Assembly (NCBI GenBank): GCA_036675565.1
Contig: JAKFER010000050.1
Coordinates: forward strand, 30,182 to 94,181
DNA length: 64,000 bases
Direction: 5' to 3'
Source of the DNA: JACCYQ01 sp036675565
GTDB taxonomy: Bacteria > Bacteroidota > Bacteroidia > Chitinophagales > Chitinophagaceae
Part shown: positions 36,701 to 44,041 of the stretch, one piece after another
Layout of the letters: each line of letters starts with the position of its first letter
Position numbering within the stretch: position 1 is the first letter of the stretch
The notes under the pieces: model-generated
What the model was told of the DNA's origin: nothing
Database searches by the model: none
The model's input: only the letters and a program-made list of their open reading frames with translations
Translations under genes and position numbers: made by a program

Positions 36701-38062
36701 TCCATATGATTCTACATTGCCGTAACCATAAGCCAATGCTATAAAACCCGTATCCGCTTTTATATTATGTACGGGATTGGAAAGTGATGAATTGGTTACA
36801 TCAGCCTGTATGTAAGAATAACTGGTTCCTGGAATGCCCACAAAGTTTCCGTTTGGTGAAGCATTATCAATTTTTAAAGTATTCCTTTTATCCGATGGTA
36901 TGATAATATTCAAATAATGCTTTTTAACCTGTGTTTGATTAGTGGGCACATAATTTTCGTGTGCAGAAAAAACAGTGATGTTATTTAAAGTTTGATCAAT
37001 TGGGTTCAACATGATCATTTCAGGGTCGGATTGTCCGCCGCCACAGGTTTGAGAAACAATAAACTGGGCCAGCTGAACCGGCTCACTGGCTTCTATAAAT
37101 GTTGGTTTATTGGTTGAATATTCATAAAACCGGCCAACACTATTATAATTGGTCAATTGAGTAGTAACTCCATTTTCAGTTTTATTAACTACTACTCCAC
37201 CCGATCTTGTATAAACCCTGATTACATCGTATGGACGATCAATAAATGGTGCCGTCACAAATGATTTACCCCATGCACCCGTAGGGAATAATTGCTGAAA
37301 AAGATTATCGCCACCGCTGGCTCCTACGCAATCCAACCCGGTCCAGGTAGAAGCGGAATAAACGGCGATTGGTTTGCAGGGTTCATTTCCATTTCGAACT
37401 GATTTTACCAGTGTTCCGGAAATATCCGCATGCTGGGGTCCCTGGAAAAAATAAACGTCACCCGGGTTTTCAAGTGTAACTAAAAAAGGAACATTGGCAG
37501 ATGGTGCATTGTTTCTACCAGTAATGGATGGTGTGATTTCAATGGTGGTATTGGGTAATGAAGCCATAACCGCTATTTCACCATAACCCGCACTTGAACC
37601 GCCGCTTCCAAAATTTTTAAAACTGGGAACAACATATTCCCGGCCCCAGACTTTTGTTGGCAAAACCAACGTAGCACCTGATCGTGCAGCCCTTATTATA
37701 TGTGAGTATACGATGATATCTTTCTGGGAGGTTACTTTAATTCCCGCATTTGACGTGATAGCATCATGGTTACTTAAGTAAACCGGGATGTTGGAAACAT
37801 CGCCGCCACCATTTGGACCCAGGAAAATTTTTGTAACCTGGTTGGCTGTAACTGAAAAATTGAATACTTGTGTTCCGGCTTTTAATGTTCCAGTTGTGTT
37901 GAGTTCGGATGTAATATAAACGCCCATAACCGAACCGGTGCCATCAATATGAGCAGGGTAAGCAATCCAGAATTCTTTTCCTTTATTAGAAAAATCCTGT
38001 GCTTCAAGGTAACCGGAAATCAAGGTTACCACGAAGGTTATAAGCAGGTAGTTTTTGATCAT
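33731..38062 (-). CDS. PKD-repeat protein with IgGFc-binding-like N-terminus and T9SS type-B domain
   Basis: About 1443 residues from the ATG at 38062 (MIKNYLLI); 38077 is an alternative. Signal peptide to about 22, then about 480 residues resembling the IgGFc-binding N-terminal family (GKEFWIAYP near the start, VYSHIIRAARSGATLVLPTKVWGREYV), six PKD repeats with FGDG cores, an Ig-like segment, and a C-terminal gliding-motility domain (IPNVFTPNGDGKNDTW, WDGRYKGKDVPAGTYYYI), the type-B T9SS sorting signal. Predicted cell-surface adhesin or binding protein; the ligand is unknown. Followed at once by its PorP/SprF partner. Confidence 0.9.
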   Translation of the reverse strand: MIKNYLLITFVVTLISGYLEAQDFSNKGKEFWIAYPAHIDGTGSVMGVYITSELNTTGTLKAGTQVFNFSVTANQVTKIFLGPNGGGDVSNIPVYLSNHDAITSNAGIKVTSQKDIIVYSHIIRAARSGATLVLPTKVWGREYVVPSFKNFGSGGSSAGYGEIAVMASLPNTTIEITPSITGRNNAPSANVPFLVTLENPGDVYFFQGPQHADISGTLVKSVRNGNEPCKPIAVYSASTWTGLDCVGASGGDNLFQQLFPTGAWGKSFVTAPFIDRPYDVIRVYTRSGGVVVNKTENGVTTQLTNYNSVGRFYEYSTNKPTFIEASEPVQLAQFIVSQTCGGGQSDPEMIMLNPIDQTLNNITVFSAHENYVPTNQTQVKKHYLNIIIPSDKRNTLKIDNASPNGNFVGIPGTSYSYIQADVTNSSLSNPVHNIKADTGFIALAYGYGNVESYGYNAGTNVIDRYQYVTLKNEFATVNFPATCKGTPFNFSMTFPYQPTQIAWHFNGLFTDVMVNAPVADSTWIINGKRLYQYKLPGTYTIQNTGNYPIKVIAQNPTADGCEGEQEIDYEIQVFEKPVSSFDIISDGCLANPVSFKNTTASGDRPVIKYWWDFGDGQTATAKDNEHTFSAAGTYNIKYTMITDVGCLADTSYKTVTIANPPVAKFKTEAPYCIGQDIRFVDESLSSSGAIAKWTWDFGDGSALVSKMTNEVVTHRYTAAGNYLAKLFVETNSGCKSDVFQLPVNISPNPVAAFEFGNACLPDAKMLFTNKSSITSGDENLFTYQWTFGDGGTADVKNPEYTYISKEPFEVKLVVNSSDGCKGEATKTVNTIYDQPVADFTSPAEICLGTEISFTDNSAASDNTVTKWQWDFGDGNSSAEQNPKKIFSAAGTYHVKLIATSGLGCLSKPKEKTVVVNPLPVADFNINSPFCLNQDIRFVDASVANAGNINEWNWNFGDGNSRMLNSSADLFHNYSSTGEHQVFLTVKTNKGCISLEKKQTINVSSLPVVNFGLPESCLDDPFSLFTDSSMIDGAGSNTFTYTWNFGDPNASVSNPNASNLKNAKHTYTATGNYNVMLTVSSEQGCTASATKPFTINGRVPQSDFTFKQGNEICSNEEVVIINKSVVDFGQLQRIEIYWDYANDPSLKTIDENPVFEKEYKFNYTEFGLPATKEFTVRMVSYSGENCMSVEDKILMLKARPELQVDDIPGICADAPVFSMKANEINGMNGSGLFSGQGISDIGLFDPASAGTGLHNIRYTFTGNNNCSNFSETVIPVYPTPSVNAGPDKFVLEGGITTLDGSATGNGLSYNWTPTDNLDNPFVMKPNASPVNDIFYKMTVTSSEGCSASDEVLVKVLSAPIIPNVFTPNGDGKNDTWQIPALESYPGNRVDVYNRYGQVIFSSTGYAIPWDGRYKGKDVPAGTYYYIIDPKNGRQPMSGFVDVLR

Positions 38063-38138
38063 TAGCGCCGTTAACACGGGTATAATCCCGGACAGGCAAT
38101 TTAGTAAAAAAGGGTGATGGTAAAGATGATCCTGGTAA

Positions 38139-38756
38139 TTAAGTGGATCCTTTTAGAAGACCCCGGCTGTTTTTCCCTTCACAGAATAAAAGATCAAGGA
38201 TAGAAAGGTTTGGTAAAAACCCGGAACGTTCCATAAAAACCTGGCTGTAGTTTGGTGTTTTGAATGTTTGATAATTATTAGGCAGCAGTTTATTTCTTAG
38301 ATCTAAAAATTCTTGGTCATCATATTGCTTTTCGAAATGATCAGTCAATTCTGCCACTTTGTCCATTTCTAATTTTTGAATTGTCCATTCAAAAAGCTCC
38401 AGATTCAAATCGAATAAAAATTCAAATCTCTTTACATAAAATTTTTCAAGGCTGCTTTTGTAGTACTCGAACCAGGGCGAACGGTTATAAGATGAGACGA
38501 TAGTTTTCCAATGTTGATCCTGCCATTCATATTGATTAGCGATCCGGATATCCCGGATAAACCTTTTTTGCTCTCTTCCATCATGCAATGGGATGCTCAA
38601 AGAAACAGGTCCATTTGCACCGGCAATAACGCAGCGGTTCCGAAAACTGCGTTTTTGGTAAACCTCAAATTGCTCAAAAACTATATTTGAATTTTTTTCT
38701 AAAATTAAATATAAACTAATTGGTGCAAAATATTGACTTTCAACTATTAAATTCAT
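38139..38756 (-). CDS. WbqC-family protein
   Basis: A 205-residue WbqC-like protein; the family occurs with surface polysaccharide and aminosugar genes, biochemical role unproven. Recognisable: ESQYFAPISLYLILEK at the N-terminus, KRSFRNRCVIAGANGPVSLSIPL, then a WQDQHWKTIVSSYNRSPWFEYY signature. No signal or membrane segment. No polysaccharide genes are adjacent, so the context adds nothing. The 38757-39029 gap is AT-rich without recognisable features. Confidence 0.88.
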   Translation of the reverse strand: MNLIVESQYFAPISLYLILEKNSNIVFEQFEVYQKRSFRNRCVIAGANGPVSLSIPLHDGREQKRFIRDIRIANQYEWQDQHWKTIVSSYNRSPWFEYYKSSLEKFYVKRFEFLFDLNLELFEWTIQKLEMDKVAELTDHFEKQYDDQEFLDLRNKLLPNNYQTFKTPNYSQVFMERSGFLPNLSILDLLFCEGKNSRGLLKGST

Positions 38757-39029
38757 TAATTAAATATTTTACTTAATACAAATTTTAAAATTGTATTTAA
38801 TGTATCAGAGGACACATTTTAACCATCTTAAAATCTTAAATGAATCCTATAACTTATTTTAAATTATATATTTATCAAATTAAATCAATGCTACAAAAAT
38901 TGGCTTAATTCACTTTAATCCAACACCGGCAATAAACTAAAAAACTTAGTCGTATAAAAATGCTAAAGTTAAGCCTCTCCTGCCACGGAAAAGAAGTTTA
39001 TGCTAATTTGCATGTCAATTATTTTTAGC

Positions 39030-39488
39030 ATGATAAAACCCCTCCCTGTCCTTATATTGATCCTGAGTAGTTCCATTTTATTCTCCTGCGGTAAAATTCA
39101 GGAGCCTGAATTCAGGTCAGTCAAAAATTTCAATATTGAAAATCCGGGTATCGATAGTTCGGGGGTTAGCCTGGATGTTGAACTTTTTAACCCCAATGGT
39201 TTTGGGGTTAACTTGAAAGAAACTGTGGGTAATTTCTATGTAGATAATATATACCTGGGCAGATTGGAGCAGGATACAACGATTTCAATTTCTGCCAATT
39301 CGTCGTTTATTGTCCGTTTGAAAGGAAATCTATTAATGAGGGAATTATTAAAAAACCCGGTAGCAATCTTGTTGCAAAAGGAAGTTTTACTAAGAGCCGA
39401 GGGAAGTACGAAATTGGGTAAGGCTGGAATTTTTAAAACTTATCCATTCAATATCCAGCAAAAACAATCCATGGATTTCTTAAGATAA
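39030..39488 (+). CDS. LEA type 2 (LEA14-like) lipoprotein
   Basis: About 152 residues from the ATG at 39030 (MIKPLPVLI), chosen because it begins a clean lipoprotein signal (SSSILFSC, lipid Cys about residue 18); ATG 39000 is ten codons upstream. The mature part is a single immunoglobulin-like LEA14/WHy fold: NFNIENPGIDSSGVSLDVELFNPNGFGV, then VDNIYLGR and a C-terminal pair of strands. The family responds to desiccation in plants; in bacteria its role is unclear. Monocistronic. Confidence 0.82.
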   Translation: MIKPLPVLILILSSSILFSCGKIQEPEFRSVKNFNIENPGIDSSGVSLDVELFNPNGFGVNLKETVGNFYVDNIYLGRLEQDTTISISANSSFIVRLKGNLLMRELLKNPVAILLQKEVLLRAEGSTKLGKAGIFKTYPFNIQQKQSMDFLR

Positions 39489-39545
39489 CAGGACTGATTT
39501 GTACAAATGAATGCCCTGAGAATGTTCTGGATGATTTTCTTTCAA

Positions 39546-39580
39546 TCATGTCCATAAAAAAAGCCCATCACAAGGATGAA
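39546..39580 (-). terminator. Weak terminator-like hairpin after the HMA gene
   Basis: On the minus strand a short CATC/GATG hairpin ahead of GGGC is followed by seven T. The 4-bp stem is weak; only the T-run and position support termination. Confidence 0.3.
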
Positions 39581-39606
39581 CTTTGTCTGAATGTTTTAGT
39601 GAATGT

Positions 39607-39966
39607 TTAGTGTTTGGGTAGTCCCCCATCTTCCGTTCGTTTACATGTTTTTGGCAATCTTTTGTAAGCATCCTCACTAACGGAAACATCATCCGCATCG
39701 TAGCCAATATTTGCAATGGCGGTTTTGATTTGTTCAATGTCGGTCCGGTCGGTCCAGTATTTTACATTGGTTTCTTTGCGCCTGTAATTCACATTAATAT
39801 ATGAAACCCCATCATGCCTGTTCAGGTAAGTTTCTATCCGTTTTTTACACGCCTCGCAACCTACTCCAGGGGTACTGATCTTAGCCGTTTGAACAGCTTT
39901 GGTTTGTGCATTGCCGGCAAAGCTTAATCCGGCAACAAAAAGAAAGGATAAGAATAAAGTTTTCAT
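39607..39966 (-). CDS. Exported HMA (heavy-metal-associated) domain protein
   Basis: About 119 residues from the ATG at 39966 (MKTLFLSF), with a signal peptide to about residue 20 (GNAQ). The mature part is one HMA domain with the metal motif GVGCEACKKRIE (C37 and C40, CxxC) and YINVNYRRKETNVKYW. It should carry Cu(I), Zn or similar in the periplasm; the specific metal is not clear. No transporter gene is adjacent. It is preceded by pyrE 25 bases upstream, with possible readthrough. Confidence 0.85.
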   Translation of the reverse strand: MKTLFLSFLFVAGLSFAGNAQTKAVQTAKISTPGVGCEACKKRIETYLNRHDGVSYINVNYRRKETNVKYWTDRTDIEQIKTAIANIGYDADDVSVSEDAYKRLPKTCKRTEDGGLPKH

Positions 39967-39991
39967 TGATCTCGATTTAGTTAATCGCAAT

Positions 39992-40627
39992 TTACAAAAC
40001 ACCCGTCCAATTTGCAGGATCATCTCGCCACTTTAACAAAACTTCCTCTTCAGAAGGCTGAATGGTTTCACGTTCCAAAGCCAAAGCAACCAGGCTTGGA
40101 TAATCTGTAAGTGAATAGTACTTTATTCCTGCAGTTTTAAAAGCTTCTGAAGCTACCGGGAAGCCATATGTGAAAATAGAAACCATGCCTGCCACTTCAA
40201 TGCCTTCATTTTTCAATACATCCACCACCTGTAAACTGCTTTTACCAGTAGAAACGAGGTCTTCAATCACAATAACCTTTTGATCTCGCCTAAAATATCC
40301 TTCTATCTGGTTACCAAGTCCATGTTCTTTGGGTTTAGGGCGAACATAAATAAAAGGAAGCTTTAACTGGTCGGCAACCATGGCCCCCCATGCTATTCCT
40401 GCGGTGGCTACACCCGCTACAAGATCCACATCGGGGAATTTTTCAAAAACGATATTGCACATTTCCGATTTAATAAAATCGCGGATATATGGATAAGAAA
40501 GTATCCTGCGGTTATCACAATAAATCGGGCTCTTCCAGCCACTGGCCCAGGTAAAGGGTTTGGATGGACTCAATTGAACGGCTTCCGCCTGTAATAATTT
40601 ACCTGCTATCACAGTTGCATTTGTCAT
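39992..40627 (-). CDS. pyrE: Orotate phosphoribosyltransferase
   Basis: Joins orotate and PRPP to give OMP, the fifth step of pyrimidine synthesis. The 211-residue protein has FTWASGWKSPIYCDNR near the N-terminus and the PRPP-binding loop VIVIEDLVSTGKSS (about 114-127), plus the catalytic-loop stretch KPKEHGLGN near 100. It is full length. A TAGTTTTG promoter element lies four bases before the ATG, with TTG 20 bases further upstream, so the transcript may be leaderless. Confidence 0.96.
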   Translation of the reverse strand: MTNATVIAGKLLQAEAVQLSPSKPFTWASGWKSPIYCDNRRILSYPYIRDFIKSEMCNIVFEKFPDVDLVAGVATAGIAWGAMVADQLKLPFIYVRPKPKEHGLGNQIEGYFRRDQKVIVIEDLVSTGKSSLQVVDVLKNEGIEVAGMVSIFTYGFPVASEAFKTAGIKYYSLTDYPSLVALALERETIQPSEEEVLLKWRDDPANWTGVL

Positions 40628-40631
40628 GGCG

Positions 40632-40662
40632 CAAAACTAAGGTTTCAATTGTTTGAAGGCAA
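40632..40662 (-). promoter_or_regulatory. Bacteroidota promoter of pyrE
   Basis: TAGTTTTG (40632-40639) matches TAnnTTTG; a TTG (40660-40662, or TTTG at 40663-40666) lies 20 bases upstream, near the -33 spacing. The -7 box ends four bases before the ATG, placing the start site at or next to the start codon. Confidence 0.65.
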
Positions 40663-40727
40663 CAAAAATCAACAACCTAAATTAGTTTACAAGTTGCTGC
40701 GGCTTATATTCGTTAAAAATTAGCGGC

Positions 40728-41345
40728 ATGTTCATTAAAATATTCTTCAACGATAAACCGCTTTTTCTTTGTAATGAGATCAGTAAAACGATTGAACCTT
40801 TCCTGCATCATGATGATACCATGTTCATGGACGAACTGGACCTGCATGCCGTTAAAACCATGATATTTGAAATGCAGCAACCACAGGTTCATGCGGGTGT
40901 TTTTAAACATGATAACCTGGAAGAACTAAAAAAAATATTTTTCAAAAAATTTAAATTGATCCAGGCAGCCGGTGGGTTGGTTAAAAATGAAAACGGGGAT
41001 ATCCTCATGATTTTCCGAAAAGGAAAATGGGATCTACCAAAGGGAAAACTGGATAAAGGTGAATCTTTGGAAGTTTGTGCAGTTAGAGAGGTGGAAGAAG
41101 AAACAGGTGCGAAAGGTGTTAAACTCATTTCACCTTTATTGATCACTTACCATACCTATCATGAAGGCACTAAATTCATACTGAAAGAAAGTCACTGGTT
41201 TAAAATGAAGGCCAAAAAAAATCAACATTTTATCCCACAACTTGAAGAAGATATTACAGAAATAAAATGGGTAGAAGAAAAATCGGTGCAGGATATTCTA
41301 CCAAAAACTTATCCATTGATTAAAGATGTGATAGCTGCAAAATAA
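40728..41345 (+). CDS. Nudix hydrolase
   Basis: A 205-residue hydrolase of nucleoside diphosphate derivatives. The Nudix box is complete at 106-128: GKLDKGE, then REVEEETGA. The N-terminal 75 residues are not Nudix and are not recognised; the C-terminal part is the usual fold. Divergent from pyrE. A TATATTCG sequence (40705-40712), one base off the -7 consensus, lies 15 bases upstream. Its 68-base gap to the UbiA gene makes membership in that operon possible but unproven. Confidence 0.88.
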   Translation: MFIKIFFNDKPLFLCNEISKTIEPFLHHDDTMFMDELDLHAVKTMIFEMQQPQVHAGVFKHDNLEELKKIFFKKFKLIQAAGGLVKNENGDILMIFRKGKWDLPKGKLDKGESLEVCAVREVEEETGAKGVKLISPLLITYHTYHEGTKFILKESHWFKMKAKKNQHFIPQLEEDITEIKWVEEKSVQDILPKTYPLIKDVIAAK

Positions 41346-41399
41346 TAACGAAGCGAAGAGAATTTAAACTTGGAATAAAGGCGGCTAAAAAGATTTAAA

Positions 41400-41407
41400 T
41401 AATTTTC
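41400..41407 (+). promoter_or_regulatory. Possible -7 element before the polyketide operon
   Basis: TAATTTTC differs from TAnnTTTG only at the last base. It ends six bases before the UbiA ATG. If active, the four-gene operon would have a nearly leaderless transcript. Confidence 0.3.
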
Positions 41408-41413
41408 AGCAAC

Positions 41414-42277
41414 ATGCTTTCAGCTTCTACCATAAAATTGCTGCGAATTCCATTTTCCTTCTTCCTTTCCCCATTATATTTATTTGCATTGTCGCAGGTA
41501 CCTCAAATCCATTGGCCCAAAGCTATTTTAATCTTCATTATCCTCCATATTCTCATCTACCCTGCCAGTAATGGATATAACAGCTATATGGACCGGGATA
41601 CTGGATCTATTGGCGGAATAGAGCAACCTCCTTTGCCTTCAAAACAGTTATTTCATGTTACCATCGGTTTAGATTTGCTTGGCATTTTGCTGGCTTTCCT
41701 AGTCAGTCCATTGTTTGGGTTGATAATGCCTTTGTATATCGGGGCATCTAAAGCCTATAGTTACCGGGGAATCCGTTTAAAAAAATACCCTGTTATCGGC
41801 TACCTCACAGTAATCATATTCCAGGGTGCTTTAACTTTTTGGCTGGTTTATTATGGCAGTAATATGGTGCAAAGTCTGCAGGTGCCCTGGCAGGGAATGG
41901 TGATCAGTGCATTATTGATTGGTGGATTTTACCCGTTAACTCAAATCTACCAGCACCAGCAGGACCTGGAAGATGGTGTTGAAACACTCAGCTATAAACT
42001 TGGCTATAACGGTACTTTTATTTTTTGTGCGTTAATTTACCTGGCGGCATGGATCTTCATGGCACAATTCTTTATTTTAAAGAATGAGACAAGTAAATTA
42101 CTTGTTGTAAGCATCTTTTTCATACCCATTATCGTTTATTTCATTAAATGGTTTTTACAAGTAAGGGTTGATAATAAAGCAGCCAATTTTAAAAATACCA
42201 TGCGGATGAATTGGCTGGCTGCATCTTGTACAAACCTGGCTTTTTTAATATTATTAATCTGGAAATTATTTGAGTAA
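41414..42277 (+). CDS. UbiA-family prenyltransferase
   Basis: A 287-residue membrane protein with eight or nine hydrophobic segments. The first Asp-rich motif is NGYNSYMDRDTG (about 56-67), and the second QQDLEDGVETLSYKLG (about 178-193), both typical of UbiA enzymes that transfer prenyl chains from a diphosphate onto aromatic acceptors. The acceptor is not given by sequence; the operon context suggests a polyketide-derived phenol. It overlaps the next gene by eight bases, whose start is a TTG. First gene of the biosynthetic operon. Confidence 0.88.
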   Translation: MLSASTIKLLRIPFSFFLSPLYLFALSQVPQIHWPKAILIFIILHILIYPASNGYNSYMDRDTGSIGGIEQPPLPSKQLFHVTIGLDLLGILLAFLVSPLFGLIMPLYIGASKAYSYRGIRLKKYPVIGYLTVIIFQGALTFWLVYYGSNMVQSLQVPWQGMVISALLIGGFYPLTQIYQHQQDLEDGVETLSYKLGYNGTFIFCALIYLAAWIFMAQFFILKNETSKLLVVSIFFIPIIVYFIKWFLQVRVDNKAANFKNTMRMNWLAASCTNLAFLILLIWKLFE

Positions 42278-43352
42278 GATTATATCTATAGGAACTGCAA
42301 TCCCCCGATACAAACATAATCAGGAGGAAATACTGGAATTTATGCAGCGGGTTTATGCACTAACAGAAGCAGATAAACGAAAATTAAAGTTCTTATACAG
42401 GCAAGGTGGAATTGAAACCCGTTATTCCGTAATTCCAGATTACAGTTTACCAGCAACTGAATGGCAGTTTTATACACCTTCAGAAAATTTGGAGCCTTTT
42501 CCACGACTTGAAAAAAGGTTAGCTTGTTTTCAGCTACATGCCGCCAAACTTTCGATGGATGCTATTAAGCAATGTTTGGATGATGTTCCATCAAAAAAAA
42601 TTACTCACCTTATTACAGTGAGTTGCACTGGTATGAGCAATCCAGGATTGGATCTTGAATTGATAGATATGCTGGGTTTACCCGCAACCACCTTCCGGAC
42701 CTCCGTAAATTTTATGGGCTGTTATGCTGCTGTGCATGCTTTGAAAATGGCAGATGCATTTTGTAAAGCTGATAAGCAGGCAAATGTTTTAATAGTGTGT
42801 ACCGAATTGTGTACGCTTCATTTTCAAAAAGAATATACGGTTGATAATATTACCAGCAGTATGTTATTTGGAGATGGGGCTGCAGCCATATTGGTTAGTG
42901 GCAACAAAAAAGAAAAAGGATTAAACATAGATCATTTCTATTCTACCATAGCTGCTAAAGGCAAACAGGATATGGCCTGGGAACTTTCTTCAAAAGGTTT
43001 CTTAATGACTTTAAGCAGTTATGTGGCAGACTTAGTAGAAGAAAATTTTTATGAATTAACCCATAATGCGTTAAGTGCAGCCAGTCTCTGCAAAGAAGAC
43101 ATCACCCATTGGTGCATTCACCCGGGTGGAAAAAAAATATTAGAAGCAGTGCATAAAAGCCTGGATTTTTCAAACGGACAATTGCAATACAGTTATGAAG
43201 TGCTGAAAGATTACGGTAATATGTCATCCCCTACTGTATTATTCGTTTTGCAAAAAATAATGATCGCCCTGAAGCAGGAAAAACCAGCTAAGATTTTTGG
43301 CGCAGCTTTTGGGCCGGGATTAACCATGGAAAGTTTTATCTTATCTGCATGA
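42270..43352 (+). CDS. Type III polyketide synthase
   Basis: A 360-residue chalcone/stilbene-synthase-type enzyme that extends a starter acyl-CoA with malonyl-CoA and folds the chain to an alkylresorcinol, pyrone or similar. The catalytic triad is complete: Cys151 (NFMGCYAAVHAL), His284 (WCIHPGG) and Asn317 (YGNMSSPTVLF). VSCTGMSNPGLD is also typical. The start is a TTG, and the gene overlaps the UbiA gene by eight bases and the methyltransferase by four. Starter unit unknown; long acyl-CoA is likely by precedent. Confidence 0.95.
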   Translation: MSKIISIGTAIPRYKHNQEEILEFMQRVYALTEADKRKLKFLYRQGGIETRYSVIPDYSLPATEWQFYTPSENLEPFPRLEKRLACFQLHAAKLSMDAIKQCLDDVPSKKITHLITVSCTGMSNPGLDLELIDMLGLPATTFRTSVNFMGCYAAVHALKMADAFCKADKQANVLIVCTELCTLHFQKEYTVDNITSSMLFGDGAAAILVSGNKKEKGLNIDHFYSTIAAKGKQDMAWELSSKGFLMTLSSYVADLVEENFYELTHNALSAASLCKEDITHWCIHPGGKKILEAVHKSLDFSNGQLQYSYEVLKDYGNMSSPTVLFVLQKIMIALKQEKPAKIFGAAFGPGLTMESFILSA

Positions 43353-44041
43353 TCGACTTTAGCCAACGCAGCAAGCAAAAAGAGTTGATGGATGCTGATG
43401 ATATTCCATTTGCTGACATGGCTCAAACCTTAAAAGAATTAAATATCATCAATACCCGTCTTGGCGGACATGCCATAACATTAAAAGGTATAAAGAGATT
43501 CATTCAACATGACAAACCCGTTCGCATATGCGAAATAGGTTGCGGGGGTGGAGATAACCTGTTTGCCATATATAAATATTTAAGCAAAAAAAATATAACT
43601 GTTCATTTTACTGGTATAGATATCAACCCGGAATGTATCACCTTTGCCAGGCAGCAATACCCTCAGCTTCCTTGTGATTGGATCTGCAGTGATTATGCAA
43701 AAGTGCATTTTGATGAACAACCTGATATCATATTTTCATCTTTGTTTTGTCATCATTTCACCAATGAACAATTAATAACTATGTTGCAATGGCAATACCG
43801 GGAAAGCAGGAAAGGATTTTTTATCAATGATCTCCACAGGCACTGGCTGGCCTGGTTCCTGATTAAAAACATAACCCAATTTTTCAGTAAATCTTACCTT
43901 GTAAAAAACGACGCTGCTGTATCTGTTGCACGTGGCTTCAAAAAAAAAGAATGGCAGCAATTATTTCAGCAAGCAGGTATTGAAAACTATAATATTAGCT
44001 GGCAATGGGCTTTTCGTTTTTTAGTTTCTTGTAAAAAATGA
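43349..44041 (+). CDS. Class I SAM-dependent methyltransferase
   Basis: A 230-residue Rossmann-fold methyltransferase. Motif I is ICEIGCGGGDN (60-70), with FTGIDINPECITFAR after it. It overlaps the polyketide synthase gene by four bases (ATGA) and the flavoprotein gene likewise. In the actinobacterial srs operon, SrsB O- or C-methylates the polyketide phenol; the same order here suggests an analogous role (inference). No membrane segment. Confidence 0.9.
   Translation: MIDFSQRSKQKELMDADDIPFADMAQTLKELNIINTRLGGHAITLKGIKRFIQHDKPVRICEIGCGGGDNLFAIYKYLSKKNITVHFTGIDINPECITFARQQYPQLPCDWICSDYAKVHFDEQPDIIFSSLFCHHFTNEQLITMLQWQYRESRKGFFINDLHRHWLAWFLIKNITQFFSKSYLVKNDAAVSVARGFKKKEWQQLFQQAGIENYNISWQWAFRFLVSCKK

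Noticed and set aside
39546..39737. Short open frame over the end of the HMA gene
   Set aside because: It overlaps the HMA coding frame and terminator-like region, with no motif.
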